Assembly: GCA_027625915.1 (NCBI GenBank)
Contig: JANTQA010000076.1
Location: forward strand, 1,860,001 to 1,924,000
Source: Anaeramoeba flamelloides
Taxonomy: Eukaryota; Metamonada; Anaeramoebidae
Length of the DNA: 64,000 nucleotides
Direction: 5' to 3'
Part shown: piece by piece, positions 1 through 10,958 of the stretch
How positions within the stretch are numbered: the first letter of the stretch is position 1
Layout of the letters: the number at the start of each line of letters is the position of its first letter
Notes under the pieces: model-generated
What the model was told of the DNA's origin: nothing
What the model saw: the letters and a program-made list of their open reading frames with translations, nothing else
The model's database searches: none
Translations under genes and position numbers: made by a program

Positions 1-3000
1 AAATTATCTTTGAATTTTTTGTTTCACTAGTTCTTAATCTAATTGTCATTAGAGCATTATATTTCATTAACGTTGCGGCGATCTCAGCAATTTGAACTTC
101 ATCAAACACAATTAATCGATCCTTTTTATTTATTAAAATATGATCCAAAAATTTTAAAGCCAATTCTAAATATATTGAATAAATTAAATTTTCATTGTCA
201 TCTTCATCTTCATCATCATCATCATCATCATCATCTTCGTTGTTATGCATGTTCGAACATTTTTCTAATGGTAAATTTAACCATTCTAAAATTATTTCAA
301 TTATTTCTGTTGCCCTCTTAGTTACACATAAAAAATCAATTATTGGTCCAAAATAGAAGCACTCGCCGACTCTTTCATCAAGTATCTCTTTAGATTCTTC
401 CTTTTTTTTCTTTGACTTTTTTTTTTTTTTCCTTTTCTTTTTCTTATTCTTATCTTCCTTTTCATTGTTATTTTCATTTTTATTTAATCGAATTTTTAAT
501 AATTGTTTTGGTATTTTTTTCAGTTTTTTTGTACATTCTTTGGTGATTTGATTTGGTGTTAAATGTGAAGATATTCTCATGACTGCAGAATGGGTTAAAG
601 AAGAATTAAATTTTTTTGAAATTTCTTTGAATCTGGGGTTTTGGAAAACTCGGAGCATTAATTTTTTTAATTTTTTTTGATCTTTGGAATTCAATTCAGC
701 AGATATACCATCCCATAAAATTGCAATTAAATCTAAAATTGCAGACTCAATTGGGATTTTCATTTCTTCCAAATGGTTTACACCTTTTTTGTCTCTAGGT
801 AAAAGAAATTTATTTTCCTTTTCCTTTTCTCTTTTCTTTTCTCTTTTCTTTTTGTTCTTCTTCTTCTTGTTCTTCTTCTTTGTTTCCTTTTCCTTGTCTT
901 TCTTTGTTTTATTCTTTTTTTCAACAGAACCATGTTTTCTTTTTCTGCCCTTTTCATTTTCCATTTCATCATCATCATCATCTTCTTCATCTTCTTCATC
1001 TTCAGCTTCATCTTCATCTTCATTCTCTTCTTCATCTTTGTCTTCATTCTCTTCGTTTTGTATTTCTTCGACTGTTTTTTCTACAAATTCATTTTCAGTG
1101 TTTCCATCTAATCTTTTAATCACAAATTTAAATAAAGAAACAATTAATTTACAAATAGGCTCAATTCTGACTATTTTGGTTAAATAGCTATAAAACACCC
1201 TAGCAGCTTTTGGGTTGGCCTTCAAAAGAGTGATTGCGCGTGACACCAAAATTGTACTACTTTCTTCTTCGATTGGGAAAAAAGTTTTTAATAATATTCT
1301 AGTAATTTTTTCGCCAATTTTTGAAGATATTTTTCTTTGATTTTCGCTGATTTCTCGCACGGCTGATTTGTTTTTTGGATTATCCATTTTGAGAGAATAT
1401 TTTCTAGCAATGGCAAATGGATCTAATAAATCATTATCGATTGATAGTCTGTACAATAAATTATCCAAGGGGACAATATCCTGTGCCTTAATAAATTTTA
1501 ATTTTTTGATATGTAACAATAAATCTGTGAAGGTTAGGCGAACTCGGGGTATCTTGTCGTGAATGACAGGTGCTATTGCGGGCAAGACTTGTTTTAAAAT
1601 TGGCTGGGATAACCGATTGTCTAATAAATAAATTATCCCCTTGATGACTGCGATCCTAACAGAGCAAGAAGCGCCGTCATAGATGAGCTCGTTTAGTAAT
1701 TTCCCCAGGAAGGCCTTGATTATCAGGGATGGTATTACTTCCCAAAAGACGCCAAGAATATAGCAAACGCCCTTAACTGCAATGATCCTCACCGAGACAC
1801 AGGGATCAAATAATAAATCACCCAACTGATCAAATTGCTTCTGTAATGTGTTGTCGTTTTCGGCAACCTTCGCTTCGCTGTCCTGTAAGGGGAACGCGTC
1901 AATGAATAAAACTGCAGCATTTTTCCTTACCAATGGGTTGTGCACAGACAGGCTACGCCATAAAATGGGGTTGTAGAGTCTTAACAACATTTCGTCAACC
2001 CCCTTAAATTTTTTTTTGTTATGGATGGTCTCCAAAAAGAGCTTTAAATTCTTTGCAACCTTCGGCGTAGACGCGTGAATCGCGCAATTCATCAGATCTT
2101 GAATGCAATTGAATTCAATTTTCGTGAGGGTCTCTCCAACGGAGTCCTTCCATGCCCTGAAATAGATTTCGGCATAGGTTTGTAAAACCAGTTTCCTTGA
2201 ATGGGGGATTTGGTTTTTGATCGTGGCGTGTAAGTCTTCAATCAGGTTCAAGTCTAATTGGAACAAAAAGGAAATGAATTTTTGTCCTTCGTTGCTTTTT
2301 AAATACAGCGGGCAGATCACACATCTCAACAACAACGTTTTTAGCCACTCGGTGGAATTGTCTTCAAAGTCTAAGAGCTTTAATCCACTTCGTAAATTGT
2401 ACACCCTTTTAACCTCACTAATTTTCGCTTGTACATCTAAGGATCGTAATAATAAATAACACACAGTCTGTGGGATCAATAATTCCTTTTCATTACGGCC
2501 ATCTAAATACCATTTTTCACACAATTTGACGATTTCGTTTTGGAGAAAGAGTCTTTTTCTTTTGAGTATTTTTTTTTGTTTTTTAGTCAGTTTTTTCTTT
2601 TTGGTTTTCTTCTTCTTTTCCTTTTCTTTTTCTTCTTCTTCTTCTTCTTTCTTTTCTTTTTCTTTGTCTTCTTCGTTTTCTGCTTTTTCTTCTTCTTTTT
2701 CTTCTTTTATTTCTTCTTTTATTTCTTTTTTTATTTCTTGTTCTTGTTCTGGTTCAAATTCTGTTTCAAATTGATCTTCTTCGTTTGCCTCAATTGCTTC
2801 CGAGTTTAATTGGAAAATAATTTCATGAAAGAATTGTAGAAGAGGCAAAACAGCAGAAGGGAATGTTTGTTTTTTTTTTTTGATTTTCAAGCCAAGATTT
2901 AATAATTGTACACTTCCGATCATACAATTTATAATTTCCCTGATGTTCTCTCCCTCTTCGAGTTGCCCGTTTGGTAAAAAACTTTGTCTTTCTAAATGCG

Positions 3001-3160
3001 GTGTAATTAGTTGACTGATGGATTCCCAAAGTTTGTTTTCACTTTTTCTTGGTAAGACTTCTAATATTTCATCTAATTTCCTTCGGTTCTTATCCAGGAA
3101 ATTGGAAAAACTCTCAATTGATTTTGTTGATTTTTGGAGTTGTGCTCTTAAAGAACTCAT
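1..3160 (-). CDS. NCAPG2: Condensin-2 complex subunit G2 (CAP-G2), 3' end beyond window
   Basis: CAP-G2 is the HEAT-repeat, kleisin-associated subunit of condensin II, which compacts chromosomes in the nucleus. One uninterrupted frame runs from an ATG at 3160 to the left edge, giving more than 1050 residues without introns; the C-terminus lies outside. The best signature is around residues 390-425, which read LYNPILWRSLSVHNPLVRKN then AAVLFIDAFPLQD, the conserved CAP-G2 block. It is followed by HEAT-like helices (for example DPCVSVRIIAVKGVCYILG). Two charged low-complexity inserts, about residues 123-200 and 690-800, are rich in Glu and Lys; such inserts are common in AT-rich protists. The start was chosen because the conserved-looking N-terminal helix begins there (MSSLRAQLQKSTKSIESFSN) and a poly-T tract lies just upstream. 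Base composition is clearly richer in G+C than the flanking spacer. Family assignment is firm; it rests on motif memory, not an alignment. Confidence 0.85.
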   Translation of the reverse strand, partial: MSSLRAQLQKSTKSIESFSNFLDKNRRKLDEILEVLPRKSENKLWESISQLITPHLERQSFLPNGQLEEGENIREIINCMIGSVQLLNLGLKIKKKKQTFPSAVLPLLQFFHEIIFQLNSEAIEANEEDQFETEFEPEQEQEIKKEIKEEIKEEKEEEKAENEEDKEKEKKEEEEEEKEKEKKKKTKKKKLTKKQKKILKRKRLFLQNEIVKLCEKWYLDGRNEKELLIPQTVCYLLLRSLDVQAKISEVKRVYNLRSGLKLLDFEDNSTEWLKTLLLRCVICPLYLKSNEGQKFISFLFQLDLNLIEDLHATIKNQIPHSRKLVLQTYAEIYFRAWKDSVGETLTKIEFNCIQDLMNCAIHASTPKVAKNLKLFLETIHNKKKFKGVDEMLLRLYNPILWRSLSVHNPLVRKNAAVLFIDAFPLQDSEAKVAENDNTLQKQFDQLGDLLFDPCVSVRIIAVKGVCYILGVFWEVIPSLIIKAFLGKLLNELIYDGASCSVRIAVIKGIIYLLDNRLSQPILKQVLPAIAPVIHDKIPRVRLTFTDLLLHIKKLKFIKAQDIVPLDNLLYRLSIDNDLLDPFAIARKYSLKMDNPKNKSAVREISENQRKISSKIGEKITRILLKTFFPIEEESSTILVSRAITLLKANPKAARVFYSYLTKIVRIEPICKLIVSLFKFVIKRLDGNTENEFVEKTVEEIQNEENEDKDEEENEDEDEAEDEEDEEDDDDDEMENEKGRKRKHGSVEKKNKTKKDKEKETKKKNKKKKNKKKREKKREKEKENKFLLPRDKKGVNHLEEMKIPIESAILDLIAILWDGISAELNSKDQKKLKKLMLRVFQNPRFKEISKKFNSSLTHSAVMRISSHLTPNQITKECTKKLKKIPKQLLKIRLNKNENNNEKEDKNKKKKRKKKKKSKKKKEESKEILDERVGECFYFGPIIDFLCVTKRATEIIEIILEWLNLPLEKCSNMHNNEDDDDDDDDEDEDDNENLIYSIYLELALKFLDHILINKKDRLIVFDEVQIAEIAATLMKYNALMTIRLRTSETKNSKII

Positions 3161-3359
3161 GATCTTTGTTTTTGAAAATTTTGATTTTTTTTTTTTTTTA
3201 ATATTTAACGGAAAGTTCAATGAATTAAAATTTTGTTTGAAGGAAAAATGTAAAAAAATAAATCTTCATAATTCTTTCAGATTTTAGAAAAACCTATGAA
3301 CAATTTTCTTATTATAGTGTTTTTACGTAGAGAGTTCAAGTTTTTTTTTTGTCCTTGAA

Positions 3360-3593
3360 TACTGTTTATTGTAAAATATAACGATCAAAATTTTCATTCA
3401 GCTTTCTAAAAAAAATCGACCTTCAAAGAATTAAAACCTTTCATCAAAATCCGCTCTTCTAAATTATAAAAGTGGAAATTAATTATTTAAGCCGATTTTA
3501 AGAATTAAAAATTTGAAATGTCTATGACTTAAAAATCTTTTTTATGAAAAGCTGAATGAAAACTTTGCTCCATTAATTTTTCAACAAATGGTA
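3360..3593. mobile_element. Short TA-flanked inverted-repeat element (family D, copy 1)
   Basis: A 234-bp element with imperfect terminal inverted repeats of about 45 bp. The left arm contains ATCAAAATTTTCATTCAGCT and the reverse complement of the right arm contains GCAAAGTTTTCATTCAGCTT. Both ends begin with TA (TACTGTTTATTG and TACCATTTGTTG). A second copy lies at 20584-20819 and a one-sided remnant near 40590. It has no coding capacity, so a MITE is the likely nature. It sits 200 bp upstream of the condensin gene start. Confidence 0.65.
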
Positions 3594-5024
3594 GTTTTGT
3601 CTGAATTATTCTATTTATTTGATTATCTAATTGAAAAAGTTTGATCTCAAATTATCATTCCATGCCTGGGGGGTTTTTTTTTCTCTTTTTCCTCGAAAAA
3701 ACTTGTTTGAGAAGAGGGTTGGAGTGACAAATACATAAAGTTTTTTTGTTTACTTTTTTTTATAGAATTTTACAAATGGGTTAGATTAACTTTCTCAATA
3801 GGTTAGCTATGGATCTAAAAATGATGTATTAGATTAGTTCAAACAATTGTGTAAGTTTGACAACTGATAATATTTATTATTATAGTTTGTTTGGTTGACT
3901 AATTATTTTTACAACTAACATAAAATCAGAGAAACCTTTATAATAAACATTTATTTTTTATTTATTTTTTGTAATTTATAAGGTAAAATAGAATAGGAAA
4001 AAACATCAAACTTATTTTTGGAAATTAAATTACATATTTTCTTACACTTGAATTACCAACATATTCGTTTTACAACCCATTCAAGATTATTTTTGAATAA
4101 TTTATTTTTTGTATCATTTTATTATATATATAGTTTTATATCCCAACACATTTGTATATAAGAAATCAGAATTGTTTTCAAATTAATATTTCAAATAAAA
4201 AGTATTTTATGAATTATAATATAAAAAATAAAAGTTAAAAAAATTTACTGTTCTGATTCTTTTTTTTTATATTATTGGTTAAAAAATTTAAAAAACAAAA
4301 CATAAAACTATATGAATATTCTTAATAATTTAGAATCACTTAGATCCTAGAAGATATTTCCAATAAAGTCTTGTTTTTTTTTTTTTTTTTTTACAGAGAT
4401 TTAAGAAAAAATATACTTTATTAGTGGAGCTATTGTCAGTTTGAAAATAGTAAATTAAGATAAATATTAATATTAAATGAATCAATGACTATGTGAGTTA
4501 TTTCAAAATATATCCCTTGAAATCTTTCTCAAAGATGAAATAAAAAATTAGCCCTTTTTATGGGAGAAAATAAGCAATGGATAAATTCAATAAAAAACTG
4601 GAAATAAGGAAAGGAAAAAATTTTTTATTTGTTCAAAAATATAACTTTTATATTTAACCCTTAAAATGGTAAATTTCATGAGATAAAACACATTATGAAA
4701 ACAATTTTATGGATAAAAAAGAAATATAATAACAACCAATTTTTCCCCTTAAAAATATCTTAAAAAATTATGATCAAAACTAAAAATATCATTTGATTTG
4801 TGTAAATGCCATACTAAATAAAAAAAAATTAAATTTTATTAAGAATCAATAATAAATTGTTAATTATTGTGCATATTTAAACAATATTATGAGGATTAGG
4901 TTTAATAAAGATATTTTAAAATACTGTACCCCTTTTTTCAAAATAGCTAATATAGAAGAGAAATTTTTTTAAAAAAGAAAAGATATTCTCTTAGCCAGAT
5001 TCTTGCCTAAATTATAGTTCTAAT

Positions 5025-5100
5025 AAAAAACCCGAAAACCGAGTTACGGGTTTAAGTAAGTACTATCAAGTGCCTTTAAGTGCCTTTAAGTACCATAGAG
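5025..5100. repeat. Small hairpin followed by short direct repeats
   Basis: An inverted repeat AACCCG / CGGGTT is separated by 12 bases (about 5030-5052). It is followed by three near-identical decamers of the type AAGTGCCTTT (last one AAGTACC), then a 30-base poly-T run. It is short and of unknown meaning; it could be the end of a degenerate element. Confidence 0.4.
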
Positions 5101-5102
5101 AG

Positions 5103-5145
<43 letters not shown>

Positions 5146-5357
5146 GAAATGAAAAGAAAATTAAAGGGAGATTATTTTTAATTTTTTGAAATGATTAGAA
5201 AATTTCATAAATTTTATTTTAATTTCTGGAATTTAAAAAAAACCTAATGGTAAAAAGGATGTTATTTTGATGAATCGCCCCTTTTCAATAATAAAAAATA
5301 AAAAAAAGGAAGTATTTTTTAATATTAATGGCTTATAATTTTTGAGATTAATTATCT

Positions 5358-5494
5358 AAACTCTTTTTCAGTCAAAGGGGCCCAGTTTTATTGAAGAAAT
5401 GGAAGACATTCTATGAGTTTAATTAATTACTCTTCTCAAACTAAAATTTTCAATTTTTAGATCAAAATCATTTTTTCTCATTTTGTAAAATTTT

Positions 5495-5537
<43 letters not shown>

Positions 5538-5930
5538 CTTCTTTTCTTTTTTATTTTTTTTTTTAAAAATTAACTTTGAAAAAAAAATGTTTGAAAAACG
5601 AAATAAACATTAAGAAAAGTTAAGCTTTGTATGTTCTTTTAAAATTCATACATTTACAAGTAAAAAATCTTATTATAAACGTTTTTAATTTTCCTAAAGA
5701 AATTAAGAATTTTGAACTAGATCTTCCAATGAATGGGGCCCAAAAAATTTTTTAGCATTTTGTTTTTTTTTTGAAATTTATGGTTTGTTCAGAGTTTTCT
5801 TTAACGATTATCGACTCTTATAAGAACTTTATTATTTCTCGTATTTCTAAACAATCTAAGTTTGGTTGATTCTTAAAAATAAAGTGACTTTTTCATTTTT
5901 GGCTGGGCACCTTTGAGTGAAATGGAGTTT
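5358..5930 (+). mobile_element. Inverted-repeat element, family B, copy 1
   Basis: Terminal inverted repeats of about 28 bp: the left end contains TCAGTCAAAGGGGCCCAG, and the right end reverse-complemented contains TCACTCAAAGGTGCCCAG, each preceded by AAACTC. Internal sequence includes TTTTTAGATCAAAATCATTT, which recurs in the inverted copy at 21866-22385 and in a fragment at 17610. No coding capacity, so a non-autonomous DNA transposon is inferred. A poly-T tract of about 40 bases lies inside. Confidence 0.7.
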
Positions 5931-6204
5931 ATAATTCAACCTAAATTGTGATATATCAATGATAAATTATTTAGACATTCATTTTAAAAAAAGAAATCAT
6001 ATCCAGTTCAAAACTAAAAAAAATTCGAAAGAAGTATATACTAATTATAAATTATTTTTTAATTCCAATTCTCTTAACAAAAAAGTAGAAAAATTAAAGG
6101 GATTAAAAAGTTCTTATCAAGTCAATTAACTTATAGATTAGAAATTTTGAATTATAAAATAAAAAAAAAACTTTAAATTATTTCAATTCCAGAATAAATT
6201 TGTA

Positions 6205-7151
6205 TTAAGGGACTAGTCTATATTAAATTTTTTTAGGTAAATTTAATAGAGAATTAGAATTTTTTTGCCAATTACTTAGATATGAAATCAAAGTGAAAAA
6301 CTTCTTAGTTTAGTTGGGGAATCTTGATAAATGACATTCATTAAATTTAGTTATTGTTTTTATAGAAATAAAAAAATTTTCTATTTTTTCACTTTTTTGA
6401 AAGTTGCTTTTTTTCAACTTTTAGCAAAAATACAAAAAATAAAAAAAAATATGAGCAAGAAAGCAAAAACTTGTTTTTTTTTGAAGACCTATAAAAAATA
6501 GTTTGAAAAATAAATCTGAAAAGTTTTTTTTTGGATTTGCATGAAAAAATAGTTTCATTCAAAAAAAATATACAATATATACTTTACTCTTAATAAAAGA
6601 TTTTCTTTCTTTTCTTGTGTCATTCTTTTTTTTTTTTTTTTCATGAATCTACTTTTTCAGTTTACATTCTTTTAACTTTGTTGAATTTGAAGTTTTTTTT
6701 AAGTGTTCCCAAATTACCATCCCAAAAGTTTTTATCAGAGTCAAAAAAAATCAAAGAAAAGAATAAGAACTATTTTTTGAAAAAGTAATTATTGATAAAA
6801 CAAATTGAGTTCTCTATAGAGTCAAGTTGGATGACCAGAAGTGAAAGAGAAAAAATTCACTAGTTTTAAATTATTTTTTCGTTTTTAAAAATGAGAATAA
6901 ATATTATTTTTGAGAAAATAATTAAATCCAAAATTAATCAAAAAATTCTCATCATTTCAAGATATTTTTTCAAAAAAAAAATTTTTAGAAGTCACTTTTT
7001 TGGACAGAATTAAAAAATTTTAAAAAAACAAGAACTAAAAGTTCTAACATTGAAAAGACCATTCTATTTTCAATTTTAAACATATTTTAATATAAGGAAT
7101 GCTTATTTAGTCATTGGTCAAAAAAAAAATTGATAGAGACTAGTCCCTTAA
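6205..7151. mobile_element. TTAA-flanked MITE, 947 bp
   Basis: Begins TTAAGGGACTAGTCTATA and ends with its inverse (GACTAGTCCCTTAA), so the TTAA tetranucleotide is present at both ends. The interior is A/T-rich without a credible frame. TTAA target duplications are typical of piggyBac-type transposons. The terminal motif TTAAGGGNCTAGTC is shared with the elements at 18240 and 31186. Non-autonomous; the autonomous partner is not in the window. Confidence 0.7.
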
Positions 7152-8087
7152 TATAATATTTCAAATAAATAGAAATAAAGGAATTATTTTTTTAAGAAAT
7201 AGAATTTAAATTGGAAAATTTGCTTATTTTAGTAAATAAAAAGAAATTGTATAGAAAAATAAATTAGTAAATATATTTCTGTCAAATTTAGAAAAATTAA
7301 TATAATTTAAAAAAAAGTATAAACAATAAAATTAATAGGAATTCAGAGCATTTTAATCTTCCTAAAAACGAAATTTCTAATTATAATTATAATGTTTTTT
7401 TTGAATTATACTGGCTTTAATTGTTATTATTTTTTCAAATAATAAATAATCAAAATTCCTTATTTAAAACCCAAAAATATTTATGTTATCCTTCAATTAC
7501 CACAATATTAAAATTAAGTGCATTTACTAGCTGCTTAAATAGATACCACCACATAATATTTTAAAATTCAAATAAATTTTCTCCTTAATATTTAAAATAC
7601 GAACATAAAGGAAATAATAGAAAATATTGATCATTTTTTATAATAGGCCTGTCCTTCCTATACAAAAGATAGATTATCATTTCAAAATAAATTAAAAAGA
7701 ATTTCATCTTATGGAATTAATTTTAAATCAATTCAAGTTTTAAATTGTTTTCATTAATGAATAATCGTGAAATTTATAATTTCAGGCTTTTACATCTTTT
7801 CAAAAATTTTAGTATAAGGATATCAAAGTGTAATTTAAACTTGCTTTCTCAAGAATAATAAAAAGGTAACCTTGTTTTTTTTTTTTATTTTTAAATTCAT
7901 TATAAAATTAAATAAAACAGTGTACCTATTATTAAAATAGGATTTAATTTAATATTATTTTAAAAAGCATTAAAATCAAGGATATTTTAATGTATAATTA
8001 TGAAAAAAAGATTTGGGAGAAAAAATAAAAATAAAGAACAAAATATGAGATAAAATTAGAAAGATATTAATTTTCGATTTTGGTGTT

Positions 8088-9439
8088 TTATTTTTTTAAA
8101 TAATAATCAACAAACTCATCGATTAAAAATGGCCATTCGCAATTTTCATAACTTTTTTCAATTTTTTTGATATTTAGTATAAAATCCCCAAAACATCTCC
8201 ATACATCATAGGAAATATTTTTATTAACATATTTTTTTTGTTGTAAAAATTCGAGCCAGTCCTTGTAGTACGCACACTTTTCAGGTAAAACCATCTTCCA
8301 TAATTGTGTTGCAATATTATACGGAACTTGTTTTTTTCAAATAAAACAAAAAAGAAAAGCATAAAAAATTGGAAAATAAATTTTAGAGTGAAAAACTTGT
8401 AAAAAAAGAAAGGGTAAAGTTAAAATTAAAAGAAGGGATAACAATTAAATGGTTACTAAATTTTTCTTCAGGTTTCTCAAGGGAATATTTAAAGGCAAAT
8501 ATATAAAAATTTCTCCAATGGTTATCTTCTTTAATGTCATCCAAAAAAGTTTCTTTTCTGCACATGATATCATTTACGTTATCACAACGCAATGTGATCA
8601 TACCTTCAACGAATTCGTCACGAGTCAATTTCCCTGGTGACTTTGCTCGTAAATGCCATACAAAAATTAAAGAATTTATCTCCAATAAATCAATTTCAAT
8701 AACCTTTAATAGATCCTCAAATCCTGTTTCTTCAATTTCACCACTTTCTTCATCTTTAGGTTTGTTGAATGGTTTTGGTGACAAATTAATTTGTTAGTTG
8801 GCTTGGTTGAGCTTTTGTGAATGTGAATTTTTTCTTTCTTCACAAAAAGGAAGAAAAAAAAAAAAAAAAAAAAAAAAAAAATAACAAAAGAAAGAAAAAA
8901 CAAATCAATTACTTCGATAATCCCGAAACATATTAGTTATTAACACTTGGTTAGGGTTTTTGTTTGGCGTCCACTTTGGAATTTCTGAACTATTTTCGTT
9001 TGTTGTCTCTGGTTCGTTTTGGATCTGTTCTGATAAATTCTGATTAAAAAATTCATTAATTGATTGCTCTAAATTCCACTCATACCTTTCAAGTGTTTGA
9101 GCAGAAAATTCCTCTCTTTAGTGTTATTAAATCAAGAAATTGATCAAGTCGTTTGTTGTCAAGTAGATCGGATCAAAAACAAAAACAAAAAAAAAAGAAA
9201 CAAAAAAATTGAGGTTATGAAAAGATAAAAAAAAAAAAAAAAAAAAAAAATTCTTAATATTACGGTGCGTTTGTAAAAACCATAAAGGATCTAACAAGTT
9301 CTAATTGTTGTTCAGTGAGGTTTGACTTTAATTTTGGATTTTGGCATATTACAGAGAACAATAAAGAAAAAAATAAAATTAATAAAGATTTTTATGGCTG
9401 GGTGGTGTTGGTATAAAAGTAAAAGAGTTCAAATACCAT
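8088..9439 (-). CDS. DCN1-like (DCUN1D) cullin neddylation factor, five exons
   Basis: DCN1 proteins act as co-E3s that promote NEDD8 transfer from UBC12 to cullins. The model joins 9437-9439 (ATG only), 9264-9325, 8913-9115, 8457-8753 and 8088-8326. Together these make 804 nt, 267 residues plus stop, close to the usual 250-270, and every phase agrees. Exons 2-3 encode a UBA-like domain (LTEQQLELVRSFMVFTNAP then LERYEWNLEQSINEFFNQNL). Exons 3-5 encode the potentiating-neddylation (PONY) domain, with INSLIFVWHLRAKSPGKLTR, IATQLWKMVLP and the C-terminal WPFLIDEFVDYY that contacts cullin in known members. Donors are GTATTT, GTAATA, GTAATT and GTAACC; all four acceptors end in AAG. The one-codon first exon is inferred from frame and fit; the rest is well supported. 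Confidence 0.88.
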
Positions 9440-9666
9440 TGAGAGCTAAAACGAAAATTTCTGTGTGTTATTGTTTTTGAAGAAAACTATTTAAAAATCA
9501 AAAAATCAAAAAAATGATTAAATTATTGATTCTCTTATATGATTTAGATTTTAAAATAAGTGAAATAATCCTTAAATATTTATCTTTGTGAATTTACACT
9601 TGAAGTGTTGACTTGAGTTAATTTTGGACTCTTTTTTTTGCTCTAATCTTGAAAAAAATAGTTGAA

Positions 9667-10119
9667 ATGAAAATAATACCTTGCAAGATTTTTAATTGTG
9701 AATATTACGAAAATTGATGAGAAATTTCTTTTATTTAAAATCAAATCCTTTTTTTAAGAAACAAACTTTTAAAATTATAACTCACCACTGATAAAAATAA
9801 TGATGATTAATGAAATTACACTTGTTCAAAATACCATCCAATCAATCAAAAACCAACTAGAAAAATTATCATTTTTCAAACTTTAACAAACCTCTATAAA
9901 ACCTAATTGTTTTTCAAAAAAAGCATGTTCTACTTTATCTATCAAACAATTACTGGAGTACTCTATAAACACCTCACTTTAATGAACTTTAGGTAGGTTT
10001 ATTACTAGGTTCATAAAAAATTTGGTTATTTATAAAAAGGATTTAATTGAAAATATTTCTAATTATTCAAAAATTTGTTAATTTTCACAATTAAAAATCT
10101 TGCCAGGGATTATTTTCAT
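9667..10119. mobile_element. Inverted-repeat element, family A, copy 1
   Basis: The ends are inverted repeats of about 40 bp: the left reads ATGAAAATAATACCTTGCAA and continues GATTTTTAATTGTGAA; the right, reverse-complemented, reads ATGAAAATAATCCCTGGCAA with the same continuation. The 453-bp unit recurs in the same orientation at 17011-17467, including the internal stretch around TTTAGGTAGGTTTATTACT. No coding capacity; MITE-like. Confidence 0.7.
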
Positions 10120-10958
10120 GCCAGAGATTTGTTTCATTTTAATGTATTATTTAAAATTTTAAATTTAATTTTTTTATATTGATATTGAAAATTAAATATT
10201 TTATGAGAAAAGATAAAAATAGTTCCATGCCCAAAAAAAAAAAAAGAGAAAAAAAAAGAGAAAAAAAAACTAAATATCAAAAGTATAAAGTGGTTTTTTA
10301 TTGTTATAGATAATCTTTTCCATTGATAATTTTCTTCATAAAAAATAATAATTAATAATATTTACCAAATTGAGAAATTAAATTTTCTGAAAATCTCGTC
10401 TCTTTGACGGGAGTGAAAAAGTGACAAATTATTTTCAAAAAAAATAGCAAATACATAACCAAATCGATACATTATTACTTTTTAAATATCATCTCTGTAA
10501 TAATTATCATAAAGAAAAATTTAGCAATTAATAATATGAATTTTGAAACATTAAAAAGGAAAGCAAACGAATTCTATATTTATAAGGAATATTGAATGAA
10601 CTGCAGTTAAAAAATGACAGAAATTTTTAAATTTGTCCAAGAAATCGGTTTTAACAAACTCAACATTTTCTATAAAAAACCCCAAATTTTAACCAGATCT
10701 CTTAGCTCAACATTTTCTTAAGTTCATAAATACATTTTTATAGATAAAAAAAGTATTTTTTTTAAACAAAGAAATATGAATAATCTTTAACATTAGTTTA
10801 CCAAGAATTGAAATCATTCTTAGTATGCATATAAAATTTTTTCAAAAAGATATTTTTCAAAATAAATTAAAAATTGATTTTTTTTTTGTTTTATTTATTA
10901 ATTCAAATAGAAATGGAAAAAAATAAATTATATTTCAATATAAATTCAAAATAAGTTT

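Larger units (their letters stand above)
3594..8087. other. Gene-free AT-rich spacer with two inverted-repeat elements
   Basis: No open frame in this stretch looks like a gene. It contains long homopolymer T runs (near 4375, 5108 and 5497), plus the elements listed separately at 5358-5930 and 6205-7151. The remainder is A/T-rich sequence in which I see nothing further. Confidence 0.6.

Noticed and set aside
684-1187. Ser/Phe-rich plus-strand frame and a Lys-rich minus frame opposite it
   Set aside because: Both are shadows of the charged insert in the condensin gene, which occupies another minus-strand frame that stays open over the whole region.
2526-2809. Phe/Ser-rich plus-strand frames
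   Set aside because: They are antisense to the Glu/Lys-rich insert of the condensin gene; low complexity explains them.
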